Source of the DNA: Pholiota molesta
Lineage: Eukaryota > Basidiomycota > Agaricomycetes > Agaricales > Strophariaceae
Reading direction: 5' to 3'
NCBI GenBank assembly: GCA_014925825.1
Contig: JACGCK010000064.1
Location: 186,001 to 250,000, forward strand
Length of the DNA stretch: 64,000 nt
The notes beneath the pieces are model-generated. The model was not told where the DNA came from and did not search any database. It worked only from the letters and a program-made list of their open reading frames with translations. Below, piece by piece: positions 46,785 to 59,439 of the stretch; position 1 is the stretch's first letter; the number at the start of each line of letters is the position of its first letter. A program made the position numbers and the translations under genes.

Positions 46785-47798
46785 CGTGCCGAATTTTGGG
46801 GGTCCTCTGATAAGTAGCAAATTACGTGGCAGCAGTAACACCAAAGTCAGATAGCGCTGAGGGGGTGCGGAATGGAGGTAAAGGCAAGCGGGCGCAGTAG
46901 ATTTATTATCAGAGAATGGTCGACTGTCCAAAGGGTATATATCCCACGTCGCAGCGCACTCCCCAGGTCGGTATCCCAGGATGACTCCACCGTCCTGGAA
47001 CGGCAAAGGAATGTTCGCCACAACCGGTGTCGGATGTCCTAAGATAAACTCCAAACGTGGGCGCCCATCCCGTACATTTCGCAGGAGATATGTATCACGG
47101 AACGCGATATGGGAAGTTGTTCCAGGAGGGATGAACGGCATGCTGAGAACCAAGGATAACGATTATTGGCTATGCATCGGCCCAGCCCCCTAGTTATCTA
47201 CAGTCATAGTGGCGGTGTGCAAGGTGTGTACGGATATGAACGTCGAGCGGCGGCTTGAAATGAATGACTTGCGGACGCAGAGGGGCCAAGCAAGACGGAA
47301 TCATCATGTCGAAGGCATTTGGAAAGGGTCCCGTCTACTGCAAACCGACGTCAATCGGTATCCCACAATAGGTCATTGCAGGCATGTAGCGTCCACAAAT
47401 ATGTCAGTGTACACACGATCGGGTGTAACAAAGCAGAAGGATCATTGCCGGGATTCTCAAGCATACTCGATGTCGACGTCGATTGGATCATTGAACGTTG
47501 TCTTGCTGGTTTGGCATTGGCCTGACAATTGGCCTTGGCAATGTCACCAATTGGAGGAAACGCTTTTCACATCACATGCTCACAACCAAGCGCGTCGCGT
47601 TGAACTGATCGATGCCTGTGTCTGCCAGTACATCAATGAGGATAACATCTATTAGAGTGACGGGTATCTTTACACAAATGAAATAAGACCTAGCAGCCTA
47701 AGGAGAGGATAAAAGACGGAATAATGTAACAAGAACTCATACACATGGTAACAACCGAGGAACGGTGTGTATAATAAAGTGTCATCAGCGTAGATGAT
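46785..47798. other. Spacer between oxidoreductases 1 and 2
   Basis: This includes an upstream open extension of gene 1 (to 47153) with no known domain. From about 47520 on it is the 3' flank of gene 2, which is duplicated near 51000-51240. Confidence 0.5.
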
Positions 47799-49146
47799 TC
47801 ACAACTTCATGTTGGTCTTAAGCATGTCAAATAAGAGGTGTTTCGATTTAATCAGAGCCGATAACCAGTTTCCGATGGTGATCCCCCAGAGAATGTCGAG
47901 ATACCCATTACCAGCGCTCTACAATCTCTGTTAGAAAATGGAAATATACTCGCGAGATTCAATTAGACGCACCCTTCCATTCGTTACGATGATCATTTCA
48001 ATTGACCCTTTATAATTCACTGGCTTTTTCGTGGACAGACCTAAGAGTATGAGGACGTTCTCCTTGATAACGGTTGCATGAGTCTGCGCTTTTGGGATTT
48101 GTTTCTGCTCGTTCCACTCAATGACATCGCCAGCAGCGAAGACGCGTGGATGGTTGACGACTTGCATGGTAGGCTCTACTTTGATGGTCCGGGTGGCAGT
48201 CAAGACGTCCTCGCTAAGAGATGCTACAAACTTGGTGTTTGGGCCACCACCGCGAGTAGGTACCTAGACGTTGCAGGGTTAGTTATCTTCATAACAGAGG
48301 TTCTACGGGATGGATGAGCGTACCACAAGGTCAGCCTTGATCATCTTCCCGCTGCGTGTAATAACATAGCCCTCCTTGATTTCGACATTGTCAACATAGT
48401 CTCCGAGTACGCCGTTGATCCCTCGGCGAGAGTATTGCTTGTTGATGTATTTTCGCCAGCGTTGTGGGTACGTGCCGTTCATATAGAGGGGTTGGCCGTG
48501 AACGATCGTGATGTTTTTGTTCTTGAATGGAAGTTAGCAAAAATTCAGCGCAAAGTTTCAAGGGATAAGCTCACTGGACCAACGTCTTTGATTTCCCCAG
48601 CGAGCTCTGAAAAGCGGTATTAGAAATGGTCATGAAAAATATGTACAAACGAGATGAAATACCCAGTCCAACAGCCCCTCCACCGACGAGAACAATATTC
48701 TCCGCTTTCGCGAAACGACTGCGCCAGGAGTTGATGACTTCCATTGCTTCAGCCTTCGTGTTTGGAAGATCGAGAGGCCCTTCCCAGCGAGTTCCTGGGG
48801 CGAGGATAAGAACAGAATATTCGACCTTCTCCCCATTATCCAACAAAACGTGGCCGCCTTGGTTGTCCTTTTCGACGATGGAAGTGACCGATCCAATGAC
48901 CAGTTTCTTGTTCCCGGTGTTGAATTTTTCGCCGAGAGGGAGCAGGATCGTGTCCTCGAGGTTTCCTTCAGCGCTGACAACCATCCGAAGGGCCGCTTGC
49001 TGAGCGGTGAAGTAGGGGCGGGCCGTCACAAGAACCAAGTCATGCCTCGTTGCGTCTAGATGAGGAGCGAGTTCGTTCCAAGCAGAGATTCCGGCCACTC
49101 CACCACCGACGATGACAATATTCTGGCGTTGTTGGGTCGTCGACAT
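47799..49146 (-). CDS. AIF/FSP1-like FAD-dependent oxidoreductase 2
   Basis: Close paralogue of the gene at 51300-52648. The start ATG 49146 (MSTTQQRQNIVIVGGGVAGI) is chosen by alignment with that copy; the frame continues upstream to 49374 (MAITAIHVGQ...). FAD turn GGGVAG; NAD(P) turn NIVLVGGGAVGLG then ELAGEIKDVGP; PTRGGGPNTKFVASL; FAAGDVIEWNEQKQIP with the conserved Gly-Asp. The last exon gives GYLDILWGITIGNWLSALIK and MLKTNMKL, with the stop at 47799. About 380 residues, five to six exons. Both the gene and its 3' flank were duplicated together with copy 3. A substitution in the substrate region, TAQQAALRMV against TALPAALRMV in copy 3, is one of few changes. Confidence 0.85.
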
Positions 49147-51299
49147 CTTGTTGGAAAAGGAGGGATGCGTACCGAGTTTCTGTCCGACATGGATGGCTGT
49201 GATGGCCATTTTATTGCTCGAGCAGCATAACGTGCAATTATCAAAATTGCGAGAACATATGCTTATGTCAAAGTCGAGATTGACACGGATTTGGCCAAAC
49301 GGCGGATAATCCGTAACCGAATCAAACCGTAGGATTATCCACTGTGTACCACGGTTGAAGCAGCTGTCCTTCATGTATCACTCCCGACTTTCTCCGCGAT
49401 GAAACCCGTTCCGAAAAAGATATTGCATTAACATATTCCTCCATATGGCACCCCCAACATTGGATCTGGAGTCTGGACCTTGATTGTTGCAGCATGGGCT
49501 TTATGGCCAGAATTTTACCGTTTAAGTACTGGCAATCATAGAGATCCTTGCCAGGGAGCATCAGACCAACTGCAGCGGTCATTTATGGCCGACAAAGACA
49601 GATACCGCTTTGAGTAGGTGGGGATTTGGCTGAGTAGGAAAAAAAAAATGGATAGACGGTTGGTATCAGGAAAATACAGGGCGAACGTTAGCATGCATTG
49701 AAGCGGATTAAACGTACTATATGAGTAGACATTCTTGCGAGTGAAGGTTGGTCGTCAGGCGTTCGAAAATGGCAAACAATATACCTCAGAAGTATCCACA
49801 TATTAGACGATGTAAGAGCCTGTTCAGTACGGCTGAAATCAGGATAAAGGTTCGGCATCGTAAGAGCAATGCTCCAGTGATTGGCGCGGCGCATGCAAAT
49901 CCGCGTCGGCGAGAATCGTGAGCGACTTGTAGGAGAGTTTTGAAAGGTCAAAGCCAAGCTGCAGCACGGGTGTTCTAAATTGGGTAGAGAGAAAACGTCA
50001 GGCAAATCAATATTGATTGATAGGAAAAATCAACGAGAAAAAATTGACCATGAACCCGTGTGATCGTCTGGCTTCGGTGGATGTTTGGAAATCCTGACAA
50101 ACGCAACAACGCAAGCAGCAATTGCTCTACCATAGAATGAATGGTCCAAATAAAAGATTAAATATTCGATGCGGGCGATGGGATGGAAATGGAATGGGGC
50201 ATGGCGAACGAGACTGACAGTGATGACAGCGCAGTAAACGGTAATGGATCGGGTTGAAGCCCCTACAAGAGCCACTAGAGCGGGAGGTGGCGAATATTGC
50301 TGACACCGTCGCCTCTAATTGATTTCTCCAGAGGTAAATAAGCAGAAAGGCTGTACAACATGCAAGTAGGGTTGAAACCTGCTAGCGTACAGAGGATGAA
50401 ATCAGAGTAGACCTAATTCATGAAATAGTATTCGGGAAGTTTGACAGTAAATTGCTATTGGAATTGGATGCAATTGAACGGGAGCTCTGGATTGAAGCAT
50501 AACAGACCACGTACCGTTGATGTAGAGTCGTGCCCGAGCGAATGGAGCCTACAGGTGTCGAATTGTGTGGTTGAGGAGAGATATATATGCCGGCGCCCGC
50601 GCAGATCGATTGATCGACGAATGCCGCTGGGGCGATATCCAAGAGTTGGCTATCACTCACGTCGCAAAATTGAGCATATATCGCAGTGTATCGCGCGCAC
50701 GAGCAGAGGCGCAGTGGACATCATGTTACGACGTGTAGAGAGAAAGTATCAACGATGCGTTGGACGTGGCGTCGGCACATTCGGAATATTCCGATCGCTG
50801 TTTACCCGCACCGTACACGCCGTCCATCCTCACTGTACGCGTTCAAGTTGTTCTTCCGTGCCAATTCCGTGCTCCCAAATATATTATGCGTGCTTTCTTA
50901 CTGAGCTGTTCAGCGCCATCATACATAATCCAAGCCTCTTCAGCGTCTGCTCTGTTGCTTAGCGAGGATCTTACTTTGCCCAACAAGGTGATATTATTGT
51001 CACCAATTTGAATCGGAGGAAGTGCTTTTCACAACACATGCTCTCACCAAGCGCGTCGCGTTGCATTGACTGCCTGTATATGCCAATACATACATCAATG
51101 AGAATGTCATCTATTAGAGCGACGGGTATATATATACGCAAATTAGAATCACCAGTCTAAGCCGAGGATATAAGATGAGGAAATGTCACAAGAATTTTAG
51201 AGTAACAAATGAGGCCGGAGGAACAAAAACAGCTATTTAGTGTATGGTATTTTAGAGAATCCCGGTGGGTATAGTGAAGGAGAATCAGCAGAGTTTTAT
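49147..51299. other. Spacer between oxidoreductases 2 and 3
   Basis: 49147-49260 is a promoter shared in sequence with copy 3 (TTATTGCTCGAGC..CATAA, TCAAAATTGCGAG). 51000-51240 repeats the 3' flank at 47520-47740, fixing the duplication unit at about 3.5 kb. 49570-50900 carries only short frames; the minus frame 50660-50418 (80 residues, DIAPAAFVDQSICAGAGIYI) is unrecognised. Confidence 0.55.
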
Positions 51300-52648
51300 T
51301 CACAGACCCATCTTGGTCTTCGTCATGTCCACCAAGAGGGTTTTCGATTTAATCAGAGCCGATAACCAGTTTCCGATGGTAATTCCCCAAAGAATGCCGA
51401 AGTACCCAGTACCACCGGTCTATAGAATTTCTGTTAGAAAACGGGAATATACTCGCGTGATTCGATGAACGCACCTTTCCGTTGGTCAAGATGATCATTT
51501 CAGCCGATCCTTTATACGTCGCTGGCTTTTTCGTGGACAAACCCAAGAGGATGAGGACGTTCTCCTTGATGACGGCTGCATGAGCCTGCCCTTTGGGGAT
51601 CTGCTTCTGCTCGTTCCACTCGACGACATCTCCAGCAGCGAAGACGCGCGGATGGTTGACGACTTGCATGGTAGGCTCTACTTTAATGGTCCGGCTGGCA
51701 GTCAAGACGTCCTCTCCGAGAGATGCTACGAAGTTGGTGTTTGGGCCACCGCCGCGAGTAGGTACCTAGACGTTGCAGGGTTAGCTATATTCATAACAGA
51801 GGTTCTACGGGATGGACGTACCACAAGGTCAGCCTTGATCTTCTTCCCGCTGCGTGTAGTGACATAGCCCTCTTTGATTTCGACATTGTCGACGTAGTCT
51901 CCGAGTACGCCGTTGATCCCTCGGCGAGAGTATTGCTTGTTGATGTATTTTCGCCAGCTTTGTGGGTACACGCCGTTCATATAGAGGGGTTGCCCATGGA
52001 CGATCGTGACGTTTTTGTTCTTTGATAGGAGTTAATAAAAATCTAACGCAAGTTCCAGGGAATAAGCTCACTGGACCGATGTCCTTGATTTCCCCAGCGA
52101 GTTCTGAAAAGCGGTATAAGAAATGGTCACGGAAAATATAAACGAGGTGACATACCCAGTCCAACAGCTCCTCCACCGACGAGAACAATATTCTCCGCTT
52201 TCGCGAAGCGACTGCGCCAGGAGTTGATGACTTCCACTGCTTCAGCCTTCGTGTTGGGAAGATCGAGCGGCCCTTCCCAGCGATTGCCTGGGGCGAGGAT
52301 AAGAATAGAATATTCGACCTTCTCGCCATTATCCAACACAACGTAGCCGCCTTGGTTGTTGCCCTTCTCCGACTCGACGATAGAAGTAACCGATCCAATG
52401 ACCAGTTTCTTGTTCCCGGTGTTGAACTTTTCGCCGAGAGGGAGCAGAATCGAGTCCTCGAGGTTTCCTTCAGCGGTGACGACCATCCGGAGGGCTGCTG
52501 GTAGAGCGGTGAAGTAGGGGCGGGCCGTCACAAGAACCAAGTTATGCCTCGTTGCGTCGAGGAGGGGAGCGAGTTCGTTCCAAGCAGAGATTCCTGCCGT
52601 TCCACCACCGACGATGACAATATTCTGGCGCTGTTGGGTCGTCGACAT
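51300..52648 (-). CDS. AIF/FSP1-like FAD-dependent oxidoreductase 3
   Basis: Start ATG 52648 (MSTTQQRQNIVIVGGGTAGI). Reads like copy 2 throughout: LLPLGEKFNTGNKKLVIGSV, APGNRWEGPLDLPNTKAEAV, NIVLVGGGAVGLG, NGVLGDYVDNVEIKEGYVTT, VFAAGDVVEWNEQKQIPKGQ and the C-terminal ILWGITIGNWLSALIKSK, with the stop at 51300. It differs by a small insertion (VESEKGNNQGG against VEKDNQGG). No lesions. The AIF2/FSP1 group works at membranes or in the cytosol as NAD(P)H:quinone-type reductases; there is no mitochondrial presequence on any of the three. Recent duplication suggests dosage or specialisation. Confidence 0.87.
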
Positions 52649-53238
52649 CTTTGTTGGTAAAAGAAGAGGGGTATGAAGTTTGTGTCCAACATGGCGGCGA
52701 TGGTTCTTTTTATTGCTCGAGCCGCATAATGCGCAAAGTCATCAAAATTGCGAGATCGCCGTTGAGATGACACTGAAGACGTAGTTTTCCCACAAATTTC
52801 AGGGTCATTTGACCCTAAATCGGGAATTGTGCTTATGTCAAAGTGCTTATGTAGGAGAATTTTCGGGTTCATTCTCACTAATCCAATGTGATGGAAAATC
52901 TCAATAAGCGTACTCTGGTTTGACAAAATTCTCGTTGTCATAGCCCACCATGTATACTTAGCACGACGTGTGGGCAATATAGACCATTTGTGACTAAGTA
53001 TCCCGAGTTCCCCAGCAAAATCCGATGCCGCTGAGGCTCGCTCTTTATCAAAGTAGCCAGAAGCATCCTTGGGCGCTAAAATAGTATTTTGAATGCAGAG
53101 TATTTAGATGTTCGCGCGTCCCCGTGTTAAGTGTTCCAAATATGAGCCAGTTTTATGTATTTTATTCTTGCTTCTCTAGATAGTTTAGACTCTAATTGGA
53201 CTCTAAGCAAAATTGCTATTGTGTTTCTGATCTACAAT
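52649..53238. other. Promoter of oxidoreductase 3 and 3' flank of the methyltransferase
   Basis: The first ~120 bp resemble the promoter of oxidoreductase 2. No further gene was seen. Confidence 0.55.
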
Positions 53239-55199
53239 TCAGGCAACTTTGGCTACAATTTTATGGTGGCCTACAGGTGCTCTGTAGATCTTCGCCATCC
53301 TCCAACCCGATTTGTGCAGAATATCTCGGAACTGAGCAGGTGTTCGTTCCCCTCCGTTCAAAGATCCAATCATCTAAACAAGATTTGGTAAGTACTCTCT
53401 TATTTTGAATCAAAAATAACATATAGCCTTACTTGAAGGTCTCCTAAGTAAGAAAACAGCTGCGCGTGACCATAGTTAGGGAGAAGTGGTTGCGGAGCGG
53501 TCTTACTACCCATGCCCGGAATGTCTTTGTCAACGGTAGCATCGGAACATGCATAGTCCATGAGGCTATCGATTATGATTAGCTCTGTTTCTGGCCCCGC
53601 AGCTGCGCGGAGCTGCTTCAGAATTTGGGTGCATGTGGAATCAGGCCAGTCGTGCATGATCATGCGCATGAAGTACACTCGCGCGTTTTTTATAGGTTGC
53701 GCAGTGAGGAAGTCGTGTGCTGTACATATATTTAGCCAAATTGACCGCATGCAAGTCGAGCGCCTAATCTACGAACCTTGAAGTAGCACTTGCCCACTCT
53801 TCAGCAACTCCGGAGCGCTTTTTTCAAAGTACTTATATAGAGCAAAAATTCAGACAGACCACTACGTAAATGGAGTTATCGATGTTGAATAACGCGCACC
53901 TTGTTTCCATCGGGTATAACACCTTCGCGGTCTTGGACAACAAGCTTAAGATCTGGGAAAGCTCTAGCAAGCACCAATGATTGCGTTCCTATTCCTCCAC
54001 CAACATCAACAACAGTACTGCCCTTCCCCAAGGATCCCCACTCGTAGCCTGGATAAGGTGCGCATTTGTGAGTTCCGGTTTATCAAATATAGAAAGACGA
54101 TGATATGGCAGTACTTACCCTTTAAAATCGCGTTCGCCGGATATAGCCTGTTTCCCAATTCAAAAACAATCCCAAAGCGGCGGAGCCTGCTTTCGTTTCC
54201 TGGCTGCTCAAACCAAGTGAAGATCGGAAGGTCTGTTTGAAAAGCCTTGTTGAAAGCTGTATGAGATGGGTCCTCGTTCTTGGAAAATATTGGGTCGGTA
54301 AGCGCCTCTAGGAGATATGCCGATGTCTTGAATTGGTCGTCCGTACTAAAATTTACAGTAGAAATTAGCTCGAACTTGACAAAGTAAACTGAATAAACCT
54401 ACAAGTGAGAAATCGCAGCTGAAACTCCGCTGGTGCCCACAAATTTCTCTTCAGGTCTATCTCGCGAGCAAATTCAAAAGGTTCTATAATTTAATTACCA
54501 CCAGAAGTTACCTTTCGAAAAGATCTTTCACTTCTTTCCCAGTATCAGCCGCTGACGATATACGATTGTTTGCAAATACGTCTGGGGAAACCTCTGTAGC
54601 GCCGAGAACCATTGATTTAGCGACAACTTTCGCATAATATAAATACAGACTCGCCTCTCAAGATATGCTCAGTGGCAAGAAGGCGAAGAATACGTCCTAA
54701 ACAAGACAATAAACAGCGCTATCAGCAGGGCCCAGGGTCGAAAATCCAATAAGAATTGAACTTACCTAATTTAGAAGGGTCCGTGTTGTTACGGGCGCTA
54801 ATCTCGGTAACATGAAGGCCCTGAGGTCCCGCTTCTCGCAGAATTTCAACGACATTCGTATCCACTGCGACTCTGAGCGCAGACGAGACGTGAAACTGTA
54901 ACAACATGTAAGCAATTGATGTACGGTCAGACAGCACAGATGTCGATAAGTACCTGCATTGACGTGGTCAGCAGACTCATAGGCGCCGGTCTGACCATGG
55001 CAATGAGCTGGGAGGCCGCCGCGATAATTATCGATGCTGCTTCTGCTATTGCAGGATCCATAAGAGGCGCCTCGGTTTGCGGAGAGAAAGGGTCGTTCAA
55101 GGAAGGGATCTCTACATTCTTGGCGGTGCAGGTCTGCTCAATCGCAGAGATGGAGTCGCTGATTAGGGCAGCGAGTGAGCGCAAGGTCGGGTTGGCCAT
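53239..55199 (-). CDS. SAM-dependent O-methyltransferase (COMT-like)
   Basis: Class I plant-/fungal-type O-methyltransferase acting on a small hydroxylated molecule. Start ATG 55199 (MANPTLRSLAALISDSISAI). About nine introns. N-terminal dimerisation/winged-helix part: FHVSSALRVAVDTNVVEILR, GLHVTEISARNNTDPSKLG. SAM site: GSTVVDVGGGIGTQSLVLAR. Acidic ligand region: DLKLVVQDREGVIP. Catalytic part: YFMRMIMHDWPDSTCTQILK with the active-site His-Asp, then ETELIIIDSLMDYACSD. The last intron joins QLFSYLGDLQ to MIGSLNGGERTPAQFRDILH and ends HHKIVAKVA, stop at 53239. All family motifs are present; about 450 residues. The nearby oxidoreductases might act on the same compound, but no cluster backbone enzyme is seen. 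Confidence 0.9.
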
Positions 55200-56231
55200 A
55201 GAAGGAGGTCAAGGTCGACGCGCTCCGTTGAAGAGTACTTGAACCTTATTTCTATCCACGTCTCCAATGCAAGTATTGTGGGCTCGGCTACCGTAACATC
55301 CACAGTCCAAATGGACTATTGAGCGCTTTGCGGTGTGAAAACAGAACCCATTTCAAGTGTAGCATGGTCGGCGATCATGATCACGGAGCGAGAAGGCGAT
55401 GATGATAACGCCTTTCATGGAATGTGTCTGCTCAATAATCATTTGGTCATGTCAATGGGGAATAGCATTTAAGGTACTGTCTTCAAAGTTGCTATCTTAA
55501 TGTTCCAACGATTAGTCGATGTCAGTGAAATTTCTAGAGAAGGATGGATAAACATCATTTGATATCAAAGCGCGAAATTGTACCCTTTCTAATATGATCC
55601 TAAGGACGCGGATAGTTGCTCATGCACCTTTAGTAGGTCTTTAAGGTTTTTCTTTGTGGATCAACCTTCCGTCAGTCCAGGCGCTAGCACATAATTAATC
55701 ATCCGGCGGTTAGTATAAGCCGGATAAGATCGTCAATCCGTGAATGCTGTAATTTGAGAGCAAAATGCAATTATCTTATAATGTGCCGATGTATAAGGGA
55801 TCGTAAATGGAGCATATTCAGCACTAAAATTTGGGCGTAAGTATACGGTATTCCGAATCAGGTTAACAGATTGACCGCCGCATTCTAGACTGCGAATATT
55901 GCCCTCAAAAATGTATAAATATGAATCAGAGCCTCCAGTTTCATAGCACCGGGGGATGACACTGACACTTGGCACAAACGTCTGAATACTTGCTTTGACT
56001 TTTGTTTTTTGGAAACCGGATTGTTTCTCCCCGGCGTACGTATTCTGTCTGTGTTCCGAAACAGTCGCATTACAACCTATAAGAGTCTGTAACGCAAGGT
56101 CAGTTATGCTGACAAGGACTTATGATTTAACATGCACTCTTATAAGTTCACGATTGCGTATGACTTCCGTTCTTTCTGGCCCCCGCGGGCAATTTTTTTC
56201 TAGTATCTACTATTGGATTGCTGGCTTATAA
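55200..56231. other. Divergent promoter region
   Basis: About 1 kb between the methyltransferase start and the 7TM gene start. Only short unrecognised frames are present (for example minus 56070-55885). Confidence 0.55.
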
Positions 56232-57527
56232 TGATTCGAGATGTCTCTCCGCAAATGGCTGGGCTGGTGAGCAACTGGTGTACCACTTTACTTTATGGTA
56301 AGGCAAATATAATTAACACGGTCATCCAATCCACATACATACAACCTAACCTCTTGCCGTAGGGATAACGTCAGTCGAAATATGACTGCGATTTAAGACA
56401 AGCCGTTGACACAAATCATCCCTGAAGGCTCGTGGTATATTTTACCTGTGTTTACGTGCTGTTCCAGAGACGAGAAGAGAGGCTGCGTAGCACAACATGG
56501 TATGTGAAGTATTTTCCGACGACCTTGAATCCCTTACTTACTTACTTGCTGTAGGATTCTATTCTGCACGGCGACAATTCAGTTTATCCTCTCCACCATC
56601 TATGTAGCCTTCGCGCTCCGCCTTCTCATTGAAGGCTTTATCTGGGCAGTCGACACTCCTGAAGGAACGTTGGGGTACTGGATCAATCCTTCTATCCGAG
56701 CCCAAGTTGTCTCGAAGGCCGTTTATATCACGAATGTGAGTACAGACCGTTTAATGATATAAATTGAAATCCGCACTCAATGTGGGATATCGACAGTCAA
56801 TCGTAGGCGATGCAGTTTTGGTCTGGCGAGTCTACGTTGTATGGGGAAAGAATCTGTATGCATGTGTTCTCCCAATGCTTCTGGTCTGCGGCACTACTGG
56901 TACGCTTTTTCTTCTTAACTATTTCATTAACGTTAATCATATTTCATCCTGAACAGTGACGGGATACATATCTATCAAGCTGTTATCCGCAATCACTCTC
57001 AACTCCTTAAACAGCCTCTTCGTCATTGGGAAGTGGGTCCTCGCAACATGGTCGCTCTCAATTTCGACCCAGATTATCTCCACCGGCTTGATTGCGGGTA
57101 AAATTTGGTGGCACGCACGGCGTATTTCTGGCTCAAAGGCGCAGTACTTGTCCGTGATCGCAATTGTGGTGGAGTCTGGGGCAGTTTACACCGTTGCGAC
57201 GATTTTCTTGTTGGCATTTTTCGATATAAAAACACAGGCAGGGGCGATTATCGGAGATATGACGGCCCAGATTGCGGTAAGTTTGATTTCTACCGAGCCT
57301 TGATCACTTTGAATTTCGACTCTGAATTCATGCATGACCAGACTATCGTTCCGACTCTCATTATTCTCCGGGTGGAATTTCTGAGGAGTGACAATTCGAC
57401 TTACAAGTCAAATACTAGCTCCAACAAAAAGATATCGCCAGGCGCTTCAGTTGCGCTTTCGTCATTCCCAGCTCGAAATGAGGCGGTTCAGATGGAAGTA
57501 ACCACTCTTTCGTCTAGCGGGGCCTGA
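56232..57527 (+). CDS. 7TM fungal membrane protein of unknown function
   Basis: Multi-pass protein of the large basidiomycete family with a DAVLVWRVYVVWGKN signature (DUF6533/6534-like). Start ATG 56232 (MIRDVSPQMAGLVSNWCTTL). Keeping frame needs a 7-nt exon, GGATAAC (56363-56369), between introns of 65 and 58 nt; this yields LLYGITLVVYFTCVYVLFQR. Then TTWILFCTATIQFILSTIYV, SKAVYITN-SIVGDAVLVWR, LYACVLPMLLVCGTT, ISTQIISTGLIAGKIWWHAR and VYTVATIFLLAFFDIKTQAG. The last intron joins QIA to TIVPTLIILRVEFLRSD and a Ser-rich cytoplasmic tail ending LSSSGA. Six to seven membrane helices. Function unknown; sometimes described as GPCR-like, without proof. Confidence 0.8.
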
Positions 57528-57990
57528 TGAGGGGCCATAGGTTGGAACTCATGGAAGCTTGAATAAACATATAATTTGCCTATTTTTTAATCTGTTTGTG
57601 TCTTTGTTGAAGTTCAAACTTCAAACCATGGCGAATTCACAAGAATGGTACTGTACATAGCGACTTGCTGTAAGCCTGTGCATATACCTGTGCCCAATGT
57701 ACGTTATTGACGACCGCTGGGCTACTTGCGCGGCCTGTAGCTGTTTCCCCTGAGAGCCCCACCCCCGCACGGCGTCGCCCAGGGAGCCAGCGTCATTAGC
57801 CGTAAGCGGCAAGTCTGTGGCGCGAGCGGCGTGGCGGTGTTGTGGCGGTGCTGTGTTCAATAAATAGCCATGGCCTGCGCTCCATCCCTCCTGTCAACCA
57901 CCACCACCACTCTCTCGTCCTTTCTTACCATTCTCCTCGATTCTAATACCTAATCCAATCTTTTCGAATACCCGCAGTAATACCCTGAAC
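57528..57990. other. Promoter of GNA1
   Basis: No gene. A CACCACCACC tract and a pyrimidine-rich stretch (CTCTCTCGTCCTTTCTTACC) lie just before the GNA1 start, a common basidiomycete promoter pattern. Confidence 0.5.
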
Positions 57991-58776
57991 ATGCCTTCCT
58001 TTACGCCCGATTCCGAGCTCGACCTGCTCTTCTCTCCAAGCCTGATCTCGCCTGAAGTCAGAGACCAACTGGGTGCGGATTTACACGTACGTTCCTTGCT
58101 CGCTATCCTGTCTGGCGGGCGCTCATCCTCTCTCTAGATCCGCCCCCTGGCACGGACCGACCTCGCGCGCGGCCACCTCGCCGTGCTCGCCGTGCTGACC
58201 TCCACGCCCGCGCTCACCGCGGCGCAGTACGAGCAGGCCTTCGACGCCCTGCGCGCGTGCCCGCACACGTACTACACGCTCGTCATCGTGCAGCGCGCGA
58301 CGGACTCCGTCGTCGGCGTCGGCTCCGTGTTCATGGAGCAGAAGTTCACGCGCGGCCTGGGGCGCGTGGGCCACATCGAGGACATCGCGGTGGACAAGCG
58401 CATGCAGGGCCGCAAGCTCGGGCTGCGCATCATCCAGGCGCTCACGGCGATCAGCGAGCGCACGGGGTGCTACAAGACCATCCTCAACTGCAGCGACGAC
58501 AATATACGTGAGTCACCCCACCCCCCTTCCCTATGAGCACGTTCGTGGGCGGTTGGTCGCTCTGGCGCATACCGAACACCTCCCCCCGTCGTGCCTGTTC
58601 GTGTCGGCTGTTTTGCTAACGACGCCCCCACCCGCCCTTTAGCCTTCTACAAGAAGTGCGGCTTCGAGAAGAAGGAGAACGAGATGGCGCGCTACCACAC
58701 CGTCGCCGCCCCCTCTGCTTCCACGACAACGCCCATCACCCTCGCCGACCGACCTGTGCATACCCCTAGACTCTAA
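57991..58776 (+). CDS. GNA1: Glucosamine 6-phosphate N-acetyltransferase
   Basis: GNAT-fold enzyme making N-acetylglucosamine 6-phosphate from acetyl-CoA for UDP-GlcNAc, chitin and glycan synthesis; cytosolic homodimer. Start ATG 57991 (MPSFTPDSELDLLFSPSLIS). Introns at 58087-58137 and from about 58508 to the TTTAG at 58643. IRPLARTDLARGHLAVLAVL; GSVFMEQKFTRGLGRVGHIE; DIAVDKRMQGRKLGLRIIQ with the acetyl-CoA loop QGRKLG; CYKTILNCSDDNI-PFYKKCGF, the GNA1 end signature. A short Ser/Thr-rich tail (ASTTTPITLADRPVH) extends beyond the yeast enzyme. Strong GC3 codon bias fits high expression. Confidence 0.93.
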
Positions 58777-59439
58777 ATAAAGAACACTTCGATGGACCTT
58801 CATATTACGGAGTCCTTCGACTCCCGTTGTAGACCCGATAGAGGACGGACGCTTGTAGTGACGCTTCCCCCCTTTACTTTACGTCGCCGATATCCTTCAC
58901 ATTTTGCCAATATTTTGCCGTGCCGTTGTTAATTGGATGTAAACACTAATTCTCCATGTCTTCAGCCATAGGTTCCACTACTTATTAATAACAACTGAAG
59001 CTGGATATACATTTAACAAGTTTCATGCAAAGTGCAACTGGACTGCGGGGCCCCCTTTCTGCCCCGCAACCCCGTCACCGCCTCTCTGCCATTCCACGTA
59101 TAATTTTTTTTGAGATGCTGGATATACATTCAACAAGATTACTTCATATTCTGACTTGCTTCTTGCGCGTTCTTGATACCCCTGTAAATATCCCTCAAGC
59201 AAAAGCCGCGCAAGGCCCGAAGGTAAGGAGCATAAAGCAAGCACCATACATAGTATGTGCGCACGCAACGACGTGAGTCAGGCGGCCAACTTGCAAGGCC
59301 ATCCGCCCCAGGAAATCACAGTCGCAGTGAACTCCTTCCTGCCCGAAGAAGGGCACTGAACGCCAACAGAAAACGACGACGCAGCCACACCCACCCCCAT
59401 ATCAATTACGCATCGCCAAATAATAATTAATAATCCACC
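58777..59439. other. Convergent spacer between GNA1 and YIF1
   Basis: Holds the 3' ends of both genes. A short near-repeat (GCTGGATATACATT.AACAAG) appears twice, near 59000 and 59120. Nothing else was recognised. Confidence 0.55.

Noticed and set aside
46785..47153. N-terminal extension of oxidoreductase 1
   Set aside because: Open in frame but without similarity to the two paralogues, whose starts align with ATG 46784 or 46775.
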